From Terfezia claveryi (Eukaryota; Ascomycota; Pezizomycetes; Pezizales; Pezizaceae), in contig WHUX01000365.1 of the NCBI GenBank assembly GCA_015179025.1, positions 1 through 37,006 on the forward strand: 37,006 nucleotides of DNA. Reading direction: 5' to 3'. The notes beneath the pieces are model-generated. The model did no database searches and was not told the origin of the DNA. It saw only the letters and a program-made list of their open reading frames with translations. Both the position numbers and the translations under genes were made by a program. The stretch's first letter is position 1, and each line of letters starts with the position of its first letter. Shown here one piece after another: positions 9,637 to 19,458 of this stretch.

Positions 9637-10814
9637 CTACGCAAGGGACAGGGCTTTTCCTAACTTGCCTACCTCCACAATCCTAGGTTCTGGGGTATTA
9701 GCTAGGCAGTCAGAGATAGCATGGACGGCCAGTAAGCAGTTTTTTCGAAGAGGACAGGTAGTAATAAAGTAGTTAGCCTTCCCACAGACTATGTATAACC
9801 TATTATTCCGGCGGCGTTCCCTCTCTTCTTGAGTCAGGTGGGGTTTACCTACAGATAAGGCTATAGAGGGTAGTCCACCCGCTACAATAGAAGGGTGGGC
9901 TGGCTTATTTAGGAGGGGTTTATGGGGGCCTGTAGCTAGGGGCGAGGTGCTAAGAAGGTTAATCATGGGAGTGCAGTTATAGGGGAGTCCTTAAAGCTGT
10001 TTCTGAACCTGGCTATCTTTTGCTCTAATTGGCTGGCCTGATCAAGGAATTCTTTAAGGGTGGGGATATCTGGGAAATTGATGAGTACCTGTCTAAGTTT
10101 CAGACTTAAGCCTTCCTAGAATTGGTTTAGTTTGATCTTGTCACTCTAGTCAACTTCTGCAGCCAGCCTAGAGAATTCGGCAACATAGGTAGCTAGGTTG
10201 GTGTTTTTTTGTGGAACAGCCCAGAGGGCTCAGGTGGCCATTCCATCAGGATTCAGATCTCCAAATGCTCAGTTGAGGATCACCAATAGGACAGGGATAT
10301 CTGCTAGTTTGATATCTGTTTCCAACACATAGGGCTAGACTTGGTCCAAAGCCTTCCCCTCTAGCAAGCCATAAACGTATGTGAGTTTGTACTAGGTGGT
10401 TGAAAAATTAGCAGCATGTCTATTGAGCTTAATATTGATGGAGTTTTTCTAGGCCTTGAGGCAGGCCCGTTCACTATTAAATTTGGTTAGGGTGGGAAGG
10501 TCTTAAATTTTAGTAGGTGTGGGGATTACAGGTGCCTGTATGGTTGGGGCGGTAAGGGTACAGTTGAGATTACGAATAGTTACTCAGTCATCTGCAAGGT
10601 CCTTTTGAAGAAGGAGGATTTTATCTTCGGCTTATTATAGCATTTGTTTAGTGTTTTGGAGCTCCACTCCTTGTTTCCCGCCAATCTTATAGGTAGCATT
10701 GAAGATATCGATGGCCATTCGGCAGTATTCCAACAGCTGGGCTAGGTCTGAGTGTATTGGGGTTTCCCTCTATGCTTAGAACCTGTTGGTAAGTAACAGA
10801 GTTAGTTTAGACAT
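9637..10814 (-). pseudogene. B1 gag (heavily mutated)
   Basis: The start ATG at 10814-10812 gives MSKLTLLLTNRF, parallel to the Gy-1 start. Stop-riddled capsid homology spans 10700-9970. The C-terminal zinc-knuckle segment is open (9966-9637): LTQEERERRRNNRLYIVCGK and NYFITTCPLRKN. The first knuckle Cys has become Tyr (LYIVCGK against LCIACGK). It ends KLGKALSLA before TAG. Transitions dominate the differences from Gy-1 and Gy-A. Confidence 0.8.
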
Positions 10815-10845
10815 TGTACCGGTTGGTCAGAGTGATCTAACATAG

Positions 10846-11390
10846 TGTAATGATAGCTCTAGGGACAAGGCAACCAAGAGGTATGCTGGGGCAAGAGCAA
10901 GGCTAGGGTACTATATATGTAGGAACGCTATGCATGTGAAAAGGCTAAGACAGGGGCAAGGGTGAGGGCAAGAGAGGTACATAGAAGTAATAGGAGGCAG
11001 CAGGGCTGCAGAGCTATTCAATGGATCACGGCAAGATGAGGGGGTTTATAAGAGAGGTACACCTTCACAGAGAGATGTAAGGTCCTATATTAGGTATATA
11101 AGATGTTGGATAGGGATCCAACAATGGTATAAGGGCAGGGGACTTTATATACATGAGCTGCCAGAGTAATGGAAGGAATAAGCTTCCCAAGATCCCCTAT
11201 CTTGAAAGCTAAATAGGATAACAATAACCTATCACCTATGCCATAGGTGAAGCCTAAGGCAATAATAAGGAGATAACTAATGAATGACAATATAACACTT
11301 GGGCAGGATCCTGTCTAAGTATCAAACAAGACTAAGGCAACACTTTATCACCTGCGATCGACAAAGACAACCAAGCACGCCATTGTAACA
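10846..11390 (-). repeat. B1 5' LTR (545 bp)
   Basis: Read on the minus strand it begins TGTTACAATGG (11390) and ends ..TCATTACA (10846), followed by the conserved leader CTATGTTAGATC. It resembles the Gy-4 LTR (29047-29569), including a remnant of the CACCTGCGATCG palindrome at 11349-11360. It does not share the GACACTCGAACA module of Gy-A. Confidence 0.8.
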
Positions 11391-12380
11391 GCAAGGTACA
11401 ATATACTTCATCTTAGTTAACATATCTACTACTATAAAAATAGCATTAAAGTTCGAGTCTTCTAGCATCCTAGTTATAAAGTCTATAGTCAAGTGTTATT
11501 AAGGTCAGTCAAAAATCTTTAAGGGTTTCAGAGTCTTGTATAGGGCATGATAGGTAGGTTTTGTATGCTTGTAGATATCGTAGTTCCATATATACTACTC
11601 TACCTCCTTTTGTTAGTTAATCTATATATATTGTCTGGATAGTAACTCTAATATCTTAGCCATTTTGGTATGACTCATGGCCAATGTCTCATAGTGCTCC
11701 TAGATTAGCTTTAGGTATAGTTTATTGTCTACAAGTATGTAGAGGCAGTCAAAGTAGTAAAGAAGATTATTCTAGATACTGCATTTGGCCAAGAAGATCT
11801 TGATATGCTGATGCTATCTAGACTCTACTGTAGTAATTATATCTTTGACTAATGGGTCCTCTGTATATACCTGTTATATCTACTAAAGGAGGTCAGCTCT
11901 AGTATCAGTATTAGTAAGGGTATGGACTGCTAGGTCAATATTTTTAGGTTTCAGTTCTACTTAATGCTGGTATTTTAGCCTTTTATCCCCTCCTTTAGGG
12001 AGATCTCCTGATCTTCTGATCAGTGTATTTGGCTTATCTTTAGCCTTTCCAGGTCGATACCTGATTTTGAAGTTAAAACAAGATAATAATTTCAACTATC
12101 TAGTCTATCAGTGGTTTAACAACTTAGTAGTTGTGAATTATTCTAGGTTTTTGTAGTTGGAGAGGACCTCGATAATCCCTTTTGCTGATTCTAGATAAGG
12201 CCTCCATTCCTTAAATACTTATATAATAGCTATTAACTCTTTGTAATAAATTTCATAATTATATTCTACTAGGGAATGCTTTTTGGAGAAATATACTACT
12301 GAGTGGAGGACACCATTATTATCATTCTAAGAGAGTATTCTAGTAGGAATATAGTTAGAGACATTAGTTGTAATAATACA

Positions 12381-12661
12381 TATCAGGAAAGATTTTTAGG
12401 ATGGCTCTTATACCTTTTGATGGTATCAAGTAGCATTAAATAGTATCAAGTAGTATCAAGTGGCATCTAGTGGCATCTAGGTATCTTCAGTAGCATCTAG
12501 ACAAATTCTAAGACATGTTTTTTAGACACTACTGGAGACACCTGAATGCTTCTGGATGCCACTTATTATCATTAGATGCCACTTAAAACTACTTGATGCC
12601 ACTTAATACCACTTGATACTATAAAGAGGCAAACTTTTTGAAATTAAAATCTTTCCTAATA
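12381..12661. mobile_element. MITE-like inverted-repeat element (281 bp) in B2 RNase H
   Basis: It has terminal inverted repeats TATCAGGAAAGATTTTTA (12381-12398) and TATTAGGAAAGATTTTAA (complement of 12661-12644), 16 of 18 matching. Comparing B2 with Gy-1 shows an exact insertion between ACA and CTC. The flanks CA (12379-12380) and TA (12662-12663) fit a 2-bp duplication later altered by C-to-T. The interior has tandem AGTATCAAGTGGCATCTAG-like units and their inverted counterparts, so the element is nearly palindromic. It has no coding capacity. Confidence 0.75.
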
Positions 12662-14121
12662 TACTCATAGTCAATATTGAAATGGGCCAGGATTAGTACT
12701 GAATAGTAGGCTTCTTTAAAATTCTAGAAGGTGGATTAGGCTTCTAGACTCTAATAGAACTGCCAATCCTTTTTGGTTAGGGTTGTAAGGGGAGCTATAA
12801 TATTAGAATACCTTACAATAAACTGCTAGTAAAAGTTAGCAAACCCTTAGCATTCCTGAATATTCTTGAGATTTGCTAGGATTTCCTATTCTTAGACAGC
12901 AGTGATCTTGACAGAGTCTATCCTAATACCTTCTGTAGTGATAATTACTTAACCTCCTATATATGAAACTTATATTTCTCAGGCTTAAGGTATAACCTAA
13001 CTTGCTTTATCTTCTCTAATACCTACTAGACATGAATCTTGTACTCTATTAAGGTATCTAAGTAAATCAAGATATTATCAAGGTAAGCCATATAGAATAC
13101 ATCAAAAAAGTTCCATAAAATATTATTGATAAAAATTGATAAAGTGCTAAAAGTAGGCAAAGGCCTTAGTTAGGATAAAAAATATTATAATATACTTGAA
13201 ATGGCTATATTGTATCTAGAAGACTATTTTCTATTCTTTTCTCTTGGCAATCTATATCAGGTTATATATCTCTCTCAAATCCAATTTAGTGAACTATTTT
13301 ACTCTAGAGAGCCTAGCTAATATCTTCTAGATAAGAGGTTAAGAGTATCAATTTTTGACCATTATCTCGTTTAGGCTATAATAATTAACACATAACTGAA
13401 GAAAGCAATCTGATTTCTTTATAAATAGTATTGAGACATTTATTAAAAAAAGCTATAGCAAATAAAGCTCTTATTGAGGTTTTTCTGAAGATACTTTTTC
13501 AGAGCTTCTAGCTCCAGTCAAAATATTTTATAAAAGAGTATATAGGAGGGAGTTTTACTTTCTATCAGTAGGATAGTATGGTTATATGATTGATGGAGTG
13601 TAAGCTTTTCTGCAGCCTTCTTAGAGAATAGGTTAATGAATTTATAGTATTTATCTAGAACTATGAACTTTTACTTCACCTTAAACCTTATATTATTAAT
13701 GTCTAGATTCACTTCATATATGGATAAGGTATATACCTTTAGCTTGTGCCTTCTAGTAAGGTAAGTAAAGGCTCCTGCCTCAATTAAGCTTACATTTAGG
13801 AGTTTCAGGAGTAATAAAATAAGGGGAGTATAGGGAACAGGAGGAATAGAAATAGGAATAGGAACAGGAAGTTTCTTAACATTAATATATATGGTCTAGT
13901 GTACTACCTAGATAGAGTCTACTACTAGGGGGAGTAATATATATAAGCTCTTAATAGTAGTCTATAGGGTACTACAGTACCTCTTATAATATTTACTATT
14001 GAAATTCAAGGTGTAGGAGCCAAAATTAATGAAGACATCATATATCCAGAGCTATAATATCTCTAGAATAGATTATTTGAGCTTGGTCACAAATATTGGA
14101 AGACTTTCCAAATGGTCTCTA

Positions 14122-14126
14122 GTAGC
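14122..14126 (+). repeat. Target-site duplication of Gy-A, left copy
   Basis: GTAGC lies immediately 5' of the LTR start and is repeated at 23168-23172. Five base pairs is the usual Gypsy integrase footprint. Confidence 0.95.
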
Positions 14127-14704
14127 TGTCACAACCGTCCTTTCCTAGCCGGGTTTGAGAGTCAGATGGGATTCTGTCCGACTCTCGTTATTGTTGATTG
14201 TAGTCTTGATTTGACACTCAAACAGGCTTGTTCGGGTGTCGTGCTGTTTTGACACTCGAACAGGCTTGTTCGGGTGTCGTCGATAGGTGATTGTTATTTT
14301 AGCTTTCGAGATAGGAATCTCGGGAAGCTTATTCCTTCCACGGCCTTGGCCTGGAATCATGGATATATATCTTCGTCCCTCTGCCCTCTCATTGGATCCT
14401 CATCCAACGTCTTATATATCCAATACAGGGCCTTGCTTCTCTCTACGTTGGTGCATCTCCCTTGTGTACCTCCTTGCCTTGCCTCGCCTTGTCTCTGCAG
14501 CCCAGCTGCCTCCCTTGACACACGTGGCAACTGCTTCCGTGTGTCTCGTGTCCCTTGCCCTCTGCCTCTCTTGCCTCTTGCCCTTGCCTCCCGTCTCAGC
14601 CTCCCCCTGGTCACACACGTAGCGTTCCTACGTGTGTGTTATCCTAGCCTTGCCCTTTCCCCGGCGTACCCCTTGGTCGTCTTGCCCCCAGAGCCGTCGT
14701 TACA
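14127..14704 (+). repeat. Gy-A 5' LTR (578 bp)
   Basis: It contains an imperfect 13-bp GAGAGTC..GACTCTC palindrome near its start and two copies of the GACACTCGAACA/TGTTCGGGTGTC hairpin (14213-14240, 14251-14278). A TATA-like GGATATATAT follows at 14361-14370, then ATCCAACGT at 14402-14410, which is complementary to the sequence just after the LTR. It ends at GTTACA, 14704. The remaining leader to the gag ATG is only 36 nt. Confidence 0.95.
14361..14370 (+). promoter_or_regulatory. TATA-like element of the Gy-A LTR
   Basis: GGATATATAT lies about 30-40 bp upstream of ATTGGATCCTCATCCAACG. It is conserved in the 3' LTR as GTATATATAT. A transcript start around 14395-14402 would be expected from the spacing, but this is inferred. 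Confidence 0.45.
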
Positions 14705-14706
14705 CT

Positions 14707-14715
14707 ACGTTGGAT
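14707..14715 (+). other. Candidate self-priming primer-binding site
   Basis: ACGTTGGAT starts 3 nt after the LTR and is the exact reverse complement of ATCCAACGT at 14402-14410 in the LTR. No obvious tRNA 3'-end complement starts at the LTR edge. The arrangement resembles the self-primed Tf1 group. Confidence 0.4.
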
Positions 14716-14740
14716 CCTTTGGACCAACTGGTACGCAGTC

Positions 14741-15939
14741 ATGTCAGGAGCAGCTCTCCCACCACCTGCTGTCAGGTTTCAAACCTGGAGGAGCTCCCCC
14801 ATACCCTCAGGCTTGAACGAGTTGAATGCCTACCGTCGAGAAATCATCGACATGTTCGAGGCCATGGATGCCATCGGGGCCGAACTCGGCAACAGCCTGG
14901 CCGTGGCTGAAAACAGCCTGGCCGTGGCTGAACAAAAATTGAGATCCGCCGACGAAGAGATCATGGTCCTCCAGACCGATCTCGACTATCTGAACCTTGC
15001 CCTGGCCAACGAACGGACTACGGTCCAAAACCTCAGCCGCGCTCTAGAGAACCTTGCAATACCAACAGCAGCCAGTAGCAACAAGACCGAAAGCATTCCA
15101 ACACCCCCCAAGTTCAATGGGGACCGGGTTCGCCTACGAGCCTGGAAAAATGCTGTCAATCTCAAGCTGAACGGGGATTCTGCCAGATTCCCGTCAGAAC
15201 AACATCGACTGGCATACCTTTTCGCCTTGCTGGAGGGGAAAGCTTGTGACCAGATCCAGCCATATGTCCTCAAAACCGGGATCAAGCTTGACGATATCTC
15301 GGCCCTTTTTACAATCCTGGATAGGGCGTTCAGGGACCCCGATGCCGTTGGCACTGCCAGTAGGGCCCTCCGAGCCCTCAGGCAGAAAAACACCGATCTG
15401 TCCACTTATGTAGCAGAATTCTCGAGACTGGCAGCGGAGGTCCGATGGAATGACCAGTCCAAACTGGAGCAATTTCAGGAAGGGCTAAATGACGAAATCC
15501 AGCAGGCCATGGTCAGCCTCCCGGAAGCCAAAACCCTCGACAAATTCATTGACCAGGCTTCCCGTGTAGAACAGCGGATGTTCCGGCTCCGCAACCGCCC
15601 CACGTACAGGCCAGCACCCCGTCTCCCACAGCCTCAGCCTCAGCCTCAGCAACACCATGCCACCAAAATAGGGGCCCCTGCCCCTGCTAATAAGCCGGCC
15701 CACCTTTGTTTGTGGTCGGAGGAGCCACCCCTATGGACCTATCATCGGGAAGGCATCGACTAACCCAGGAGGAAAGGGACCACCGCCGCACTAATGGGTT
15801 GTGCATTGCGTGTGGAAAAGGGGACCACTTTATTGCGGCATGTCCCCTCCGAAAAAACCGCCCCCTGGCCGCTCATGCCATCTCTGAGTCATGGATCGAG
15901 GAAGTTGAAGAGTCGGGAAAAGGGGAGTCCCTTGCCTAG
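14741..15939 (+). pseudogene. Gy-A gag (capsid and zinc knuckle), one frameshift
   Basis: The start ATG 14741 (MSGAALPPPAVRF) sits at the same leader distance as in Gy-1. Coiled-coil-like N-terminal residues include NSLAVAE twice, from a 21-nt tandem duplication at 14891-14932. The capsid region follows: PPKFNGDRVRLRAWKNAVNL, HRLAYLFALLEG, AFRDPDAVGTASRALRALRQ, LAAEVRWNDQSKLEQFQEGL, FIDQASRVEQRM. A Gln/Pro-rich spacer leads to a one-base loss near 15703. In the next frame GGATPMDLSSGRHRLTQEER is followed by the knuckle CIACGKGDHFIAAC (C-x2-C-x4-H-x4-C). It ends SGKGESLA at TAG 15937-15939. Confidence 0.92.
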
Positions 15940-15960
15940 TTACTGACACTAGCAAGGGAC
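15915..15960 (+). promoter_or_regulatory. Gag-pol -1 ribosomal frameshift signal (candidate)
   Basis: The slippery heptamer GGGAAAA (15915-15921) is phased G-GGA-AAA in the gag frame. A 5-nt spacer (15922-15926) follows, then a perfect 9-bp stem GTCCCTTGC (15927-15935) / GCAAGGGAC (15952-15960) with a 16-nt loop containing the gag stop TAG (15937-15939). After a -1 slip the frame is open through the protease with no stop and no early ATG. It is conserved in Gy-1. Confidence 0.8.
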
Positions 15961-16610
15961 CTGCCCAGGGTCATTTATCTTTGTCTGCGTTTTCTTTGCC
16001 CGTATCTATGTTTGTTGATGAATCTCGCTTGTTTGGCGAGTATTTTGTAGTACTAATAACAGTTAAATTCAATGGTAAAACAGTGGTAACATCAGCTCTC
16101 ATAGATTGTGGTGCTTCGGGGATAGCCTTCATTGATCAGACCTTCGTCAGTAAAAACTCCATACCAACCTCCAGGCTAAAGACCCCCCGCCTTCTTAATG
16201 TCATTGACGGCCACCCTATCTCTTCTGGGGCTATTACCTATCTCGCGTGTCTGCCCAGTGCCATTGGAGACCATTCGGAGGACCTCCCAATGTTCGTGAC
16301 CAAACTAAAATATCCAATTGTCCTTGGGATCCCCTGGCTCAGAATGCACGATGTGTCAGTCAGCTTCGGCTCTTACACCTTGCAATTCAACAGCCATTAT
16401 TGCAGAACAAACTGTGGAGGTCCAAAAATCACCGTTACGGGGCTATGTGCATTACCACCCCCGATAATCCACCCAACCCAGGTGGTACACCAGCCCGCGC
16501 ACATCAATGCTGCTCACTGCCCTGCTCCCCCTGTTCCCCCCGTTCCCCCCGTTCCCCCCATTCCTCCCGTTCCTCCCGTTCCCCCCGTTCCCCCTACTCC
16601 CCCTGTTTAA
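15921..16610 (+). pseudogene. Gy-A pol: protease and proline-rich linker
   Basis: The pol frame opens at the frameshift site and reads SAFSLPVSMFVDESRLFGEY, then the active site SALIDCGASGIAFIDQTF and LKYPIVLGIPWL (the flap-end ILG-like motif). FGSYTLQFNSHYCRTNC follows. The C-terminal linker (16515-16607) is a run of PVPPVPP units from CCCCCCGTT repeats. The pol frame is stopped by TAA at 16608-16610, which the alignment to Gy-1 suggests was not present ancestrally. The protease would mature Gag and Pol. The Cys in DCG is shared with Gy-1 and B1. Confidence 0.85.
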
Positions 16611-18297
16611 CCTCCCCCAAAGCCCCTGAATATTAGCTTTATTGGGGCAGGGGCTTTCGCTTATCTCACAAGGAGACACAAGCTGAAGGCCCATGCCCTT
16701 TCCATACATGAGGTGAACCTGGAAATCAACAAGATGTGACTTAAGGAGGAGTAGAAGGCCATGGTCCCGGATGAATACCACGAGTTTATTGATCTATTCT
16801 CGGAAAAAGCCGCGGAGAAGCTGGCACCCCACCTACCATATGACCACACAATTCCGCTAGTAGAGGGTAAGACCTCCCCCTATGGGCCCCTCTACGGAAT
16901 GTCCCGGGTGGAGCTGGAGGCCTTGAAGAAATACTTGGAGGAAAACCTCAATAAGAGCTTCATTCGCCATAGCTCTTCACCAACGGGTGCCCCAGTGCTT
17001 TCCGTGAAGAAATCGGATGGCTCTCTCCGGTTGTGTGTCGATTACCGGGGCCTAAACGAGATAACGGTCAAAAACAGATACCTCCTACCCCTAATTCAGG
17101 AGACATTAGCCAGGCTCTCCAAGGCCAAATGGTTCACCAAACTGGATTTAAGAGGGGCTTACAACCTGGTACAGATCGCCGAGGGGGAGGAGTGGAAAAC
17201 TGCCTTCCAAACACGATATGGCCATTTTGAGTATAATGTGATGCCCTTTAGCCTAACCAATGCCCCTGCCTCCTTCCAGCACTTCATCAATGACACCTTG
17301 CGGGACTTCCTCGATGTGTTCTACACAGCTTACCTGGACGATATCCTCATATACTCGGACTCCCTAGCGGAACACAAAATCCATGTGAGGCAGGTATTAG
17401 AGAAGCTGGAGAAGGCTGGATTATACCTGAAACCGGAGAAATGTGAGTTTCATGTGCAGGAGGTCAAGTATCTGGGGTTAATCAACACTACAGCAGTATC
17501 AGGATGGACCCCACCAAGGTTACCGCTGTCCAGGAATGGTAAACCCTAGCAAATCTCAAGGACGTCCAAGCCTTCCTGAGGTTCGCTAACTTTTACCGCG
17601 GTTCATTCTAGGGTATTCGAAGATCGGAGCCCCCCTCACCGCCCTGACCAAAAAAGACCAGCGTTTTGACTGGAATCCAGAAGCCTAATCTGCCTTCCAG
17701 AACCTCAAGGAAGCCTTCTGCTCAGCACCACTCCTAGCACATTTCAACCCTGACCAGGAGTGTGTCATCGAAACCGATGCCTCCGACTATGTCTCCGCGG
17801 GAATCCTCTCTCAGAACGACGATAAAGGCATCCTCCACCCAGTGGCCTATTTCTCAAAGAAGCATTCCCCAGCTGAGTGCAACTACGAGATCTACGACAA
17901 AGAGCTGATGGCCATCGTGCGAGCATTCAAGGAATGGAGGCCACACCTGGAGTCAGCCAAGGGGATTATCGAAGTACTTTCCGACCATAAAAACCTTGTG
18001 TACTTTACCACCACCAAGCTGCTCAACCGACGGCAGGCCAGGTGGTCGGAATTCCTCTCTCAGTTCAACTTTAAGATCAAGTACCGTCCTGGAAAAGCTG
18101 GTGGCAAGCCTGATGCGTTAACCCGGAGATCAGGAGATCTCCCTGAGGGGGGGGATGAAAGGCTAAAATACCAAAATCAGGTGGTATTGAAGCCCGAAAA
18201 CCTCAATCTGGCGGCCAATGCCCTTGCTGAAGCTGAGGCTGAGGCTGATGCGGAAGCTGAGGCTGATGCGGAAGCTGAGGCAAGAGCCGACCTCTGA
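16611..18297 (+). pseudogene. Gy-A pol: reverse transcriptase and RNase H
   Basis: RT reads [59 protein letters not shown] and the catalytic [11 protein letters not shown] at about 17330-17360. Damage before RT: TGA 16737-16739 and TAG 16752-16754. Damage after: a one-base loss near 17494, TAA before ACC at about 17539, another one-base loss near 17598 and TAA at 17686-17688. RNase H follows with [31 protein letters not shown] and [20 protein letters not shown], then the tether [10 protein letters not shown]. An 18-nt acidic repeat ([10 protein letters not shown]) closes it before TGA 18295-18297. Confidence 0.92.
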
Positions 18298-18423
18298 CAA
18301 CTGGTGAGACAGGCATACAAGGATGACCCCCTGGCCAAGGAAATTATCGCCGCAGTGGATTCCGGCCAGCGCCGCTACCCCAAAATCTCCTTGGCTGAAT
18401 GTACCGTCCAGGAAGGCCTCCTT
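18298..18423 (+). pseudogene. Gy-A integrase, N-terminal piece before FB-1
   Basis: The frame continues after the TGA as QLVRQAYKDDPLAKEIIAAV and YPKISLAECTVQEGLL, then is cut by FB-1. Removing FB-1 plus one TT (2650 bp) joins this frame exactly to the integrase frame at 21074. That confirms the break is the insertion and not a separate mutation. Confidence 0.88.
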
Positions 18424-18450
18424 CATCAGCAAGAAATCGTGTTTGCGTCC

Positions 18451-18735
18451 TGTGCGTCTGGACGCACAGGACGCACAGGACGCACAGGACGAAAACTCAA
18501 GATCAGGACGCCAATGCTTGCTCCTCTTGCGTCGGGACGCACTAGCAGCTGGCGCCCGCGCTTGGGACGCAACGCACTGTGCTCCAGCTCCTGGGACGCA
18601 ACACTCGCCTATGGCAGGTGTTCCCGCGTCCAGGACGCAACACAATCGTGCTTCTGCTCCTAGAACACAACACAAGTGTGCTCCCACGCCTGGGACGCAA
18701 CACATGCGCTTTGCAGATCCTCTTGGACGCAACAT
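18451..18735 (+). repeat. FB-1 left subterminal GACGC-rich repeats
   Basis: The array starts with GGACGCACA units (18462-18490) and GCGTCTGGACGC (18454-18465). It then has spaced GGGACGCAACAC units at 30-40-bp intervals to about 18735. Dense short subterminal repeats of this kind are typical transposase-binding regions in DNA transposons. That role is inferred. Confidence 0.65.
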
Positions 18736-18965
18736 GGAACAGGCTGCTCGTCCCCAACGCTATAGGTTATACCGCTAGCGTTGTCAACGGATTGCCCACT
18801 ATCGCTCTCTTCTACAATGCACACCCCGACAGCCAGGTACATAGCCACTATTGCAGCCATTGAATATGCACGTAGATGAAATATCCATTGTATTCGCTAA
18901 TAATTATATACACAGAAGTATTGAGTAATAGAAATATATATAGAACATGCACTCGCTGCTTCAAT

Positions 18966-19150
18966 TGCTCTAACACTTGCTACAATACCCGCTCTAATAC
19001 TCGCTCCAATTCTCGCTCTAATACTCGCTCCAATACTCGCTCTAATACTCGCTCCAATTCTCGCTCTAATACTCGCTCCAATTCTCGCTCTAATACTTGC
19101 CCTAATACTCGCTCCAATACTCGCTCTCATACTCGCTCTAATACTCACTA
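18966..19150 (+). repeat. FB-1 left 12-bp tandem array
   Basis: About fifteen imperfect copies of GCTCTAATACTC or GCTCCAATTCTC lie head to tail. The complementary array GAGTATTAGAGC is at 20385-20590, in mirrored position in the right arm. Confidence 0.85.
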
Positions 19151-19159
19151 TAATGTGCT

Positions 19160-19458
19160 GGGATATAGAGCGAATGGAAAATGCGCGGGGAAGGGAGGTA
19201 TATATACAGGAAAACCATAGTTGCCAAGGCCGACTGCTAAGGCCGACAATTTAGACTTTCCGAAGACAATGAGATAAGGGATAACAAGAGAAGTGGCATG
19301 ACAGTGACCAATGGCGCTCAGCCCCCTTTCGCCCGCGGGTGCCGTACTATTCAATGCCTGGCCTGGTAATAGTCATATTGGGCAATCGTAGTCGCGGTAT
19401 TGAGATATATGCGGAGTTCACGCTTTGTGATATGTTTCGTAGGAATTCATGCATTCGC
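19160..19458 (+). repeat. FB conserved block, FB-1 left arm
   Basis: This non-repetitive block runs from GGGATATAGAGCG to GCATTCGCGGGC and includes GGTATATATACAGG and AGTCATATTGGGCAATCGTA. Its mirror copy is 20070-20375. Two further copies flank the centre of FB-2 (30825-31138 and 33062-33350). It is the best-preserved internal part across all four arms, so it may be functional for the element. Confidence 0.75.

Larger units (their letters stand above)
9419..11390 (-). mobile_element. B1, decayed Gypsy fragment (5' LTR, gag, protease start)
   Basis: On the minus strand it reads LTR (11390-10846), gag (from 10814) and protease (to about 9419). It belongs to the Gy-A family by sequence and is more decayed than Gy-1. 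Its LTR end CATTGTAACA abuts B2 integrase sequence at 11391, so it was inserted into B2. The remainder of pol and the 3' LTR are missing, replaced at about 9418 by the border with element G. Confidence 0.8.
11391..14126 (-). pseudogene. B2 pol: integrase N-part, RNase H, RT and protease C-part (left segment)
   Basis: There is no usable open frame, but nucleotide similarity to Gy-1, Gy-4 and Gy-A is continuous. The order is integrase (11391-11960, including an HHCC-region remnant), RNase H (about 11980-12800, interrupted by the MITE at 12381), RT (about 12805-13560), the linker with a decayed proline repeat (about 13820-13875) and the protease C-terminus up to 14126. Codons give GLLYYFDCLYIL at 11770-11735, which is the intact target of FB-1. 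The copy is AT-enriched with many TAG/TAA stops, so it is the oldest copy here. It continues at 23168. Confidence 0.85.

Noticed and set aside
11391..14126. B2 and B1 as one contiguous element
   Set aside because: B1 has its own LTR end at 11390 abutting integrase codons of B2, and gag sequence occurs both at 9637-10814 and at 23470-24150, so two copies are needed.
14705..14740. A tRNA-complementary primer-binding site after the Gy-A 5' LTR
   Set aside because: TTGGATCCTTTGGACC does not match the conserved T-arm pattern expected of a tRNA 3' end. No TGG directly follows the LTR.
14274..14910. Open frames of 90-180 residues over the Gy-A 5' LTR
   Set aside because: They lie in LTR sequence, also appear in the 3' LTR and other LTR copies in shifted frames, and show no domain.
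18451..18735. Regularly spaced GGGACGCAACAC units suggested a CRISPR-like array
   Set aside because: Spacers are short, irregular and themselves related. The host is eukaryotic by all other content, and the units are mirrored at the other end of a transposable element.
18876..19220. Frames of repeated SNTRSNTR or RASIRARI residues
   Set aside because: They are direct translations of the 12-bp array GCTCTAATACTC in FB arms, with no start context or conservation as protein.
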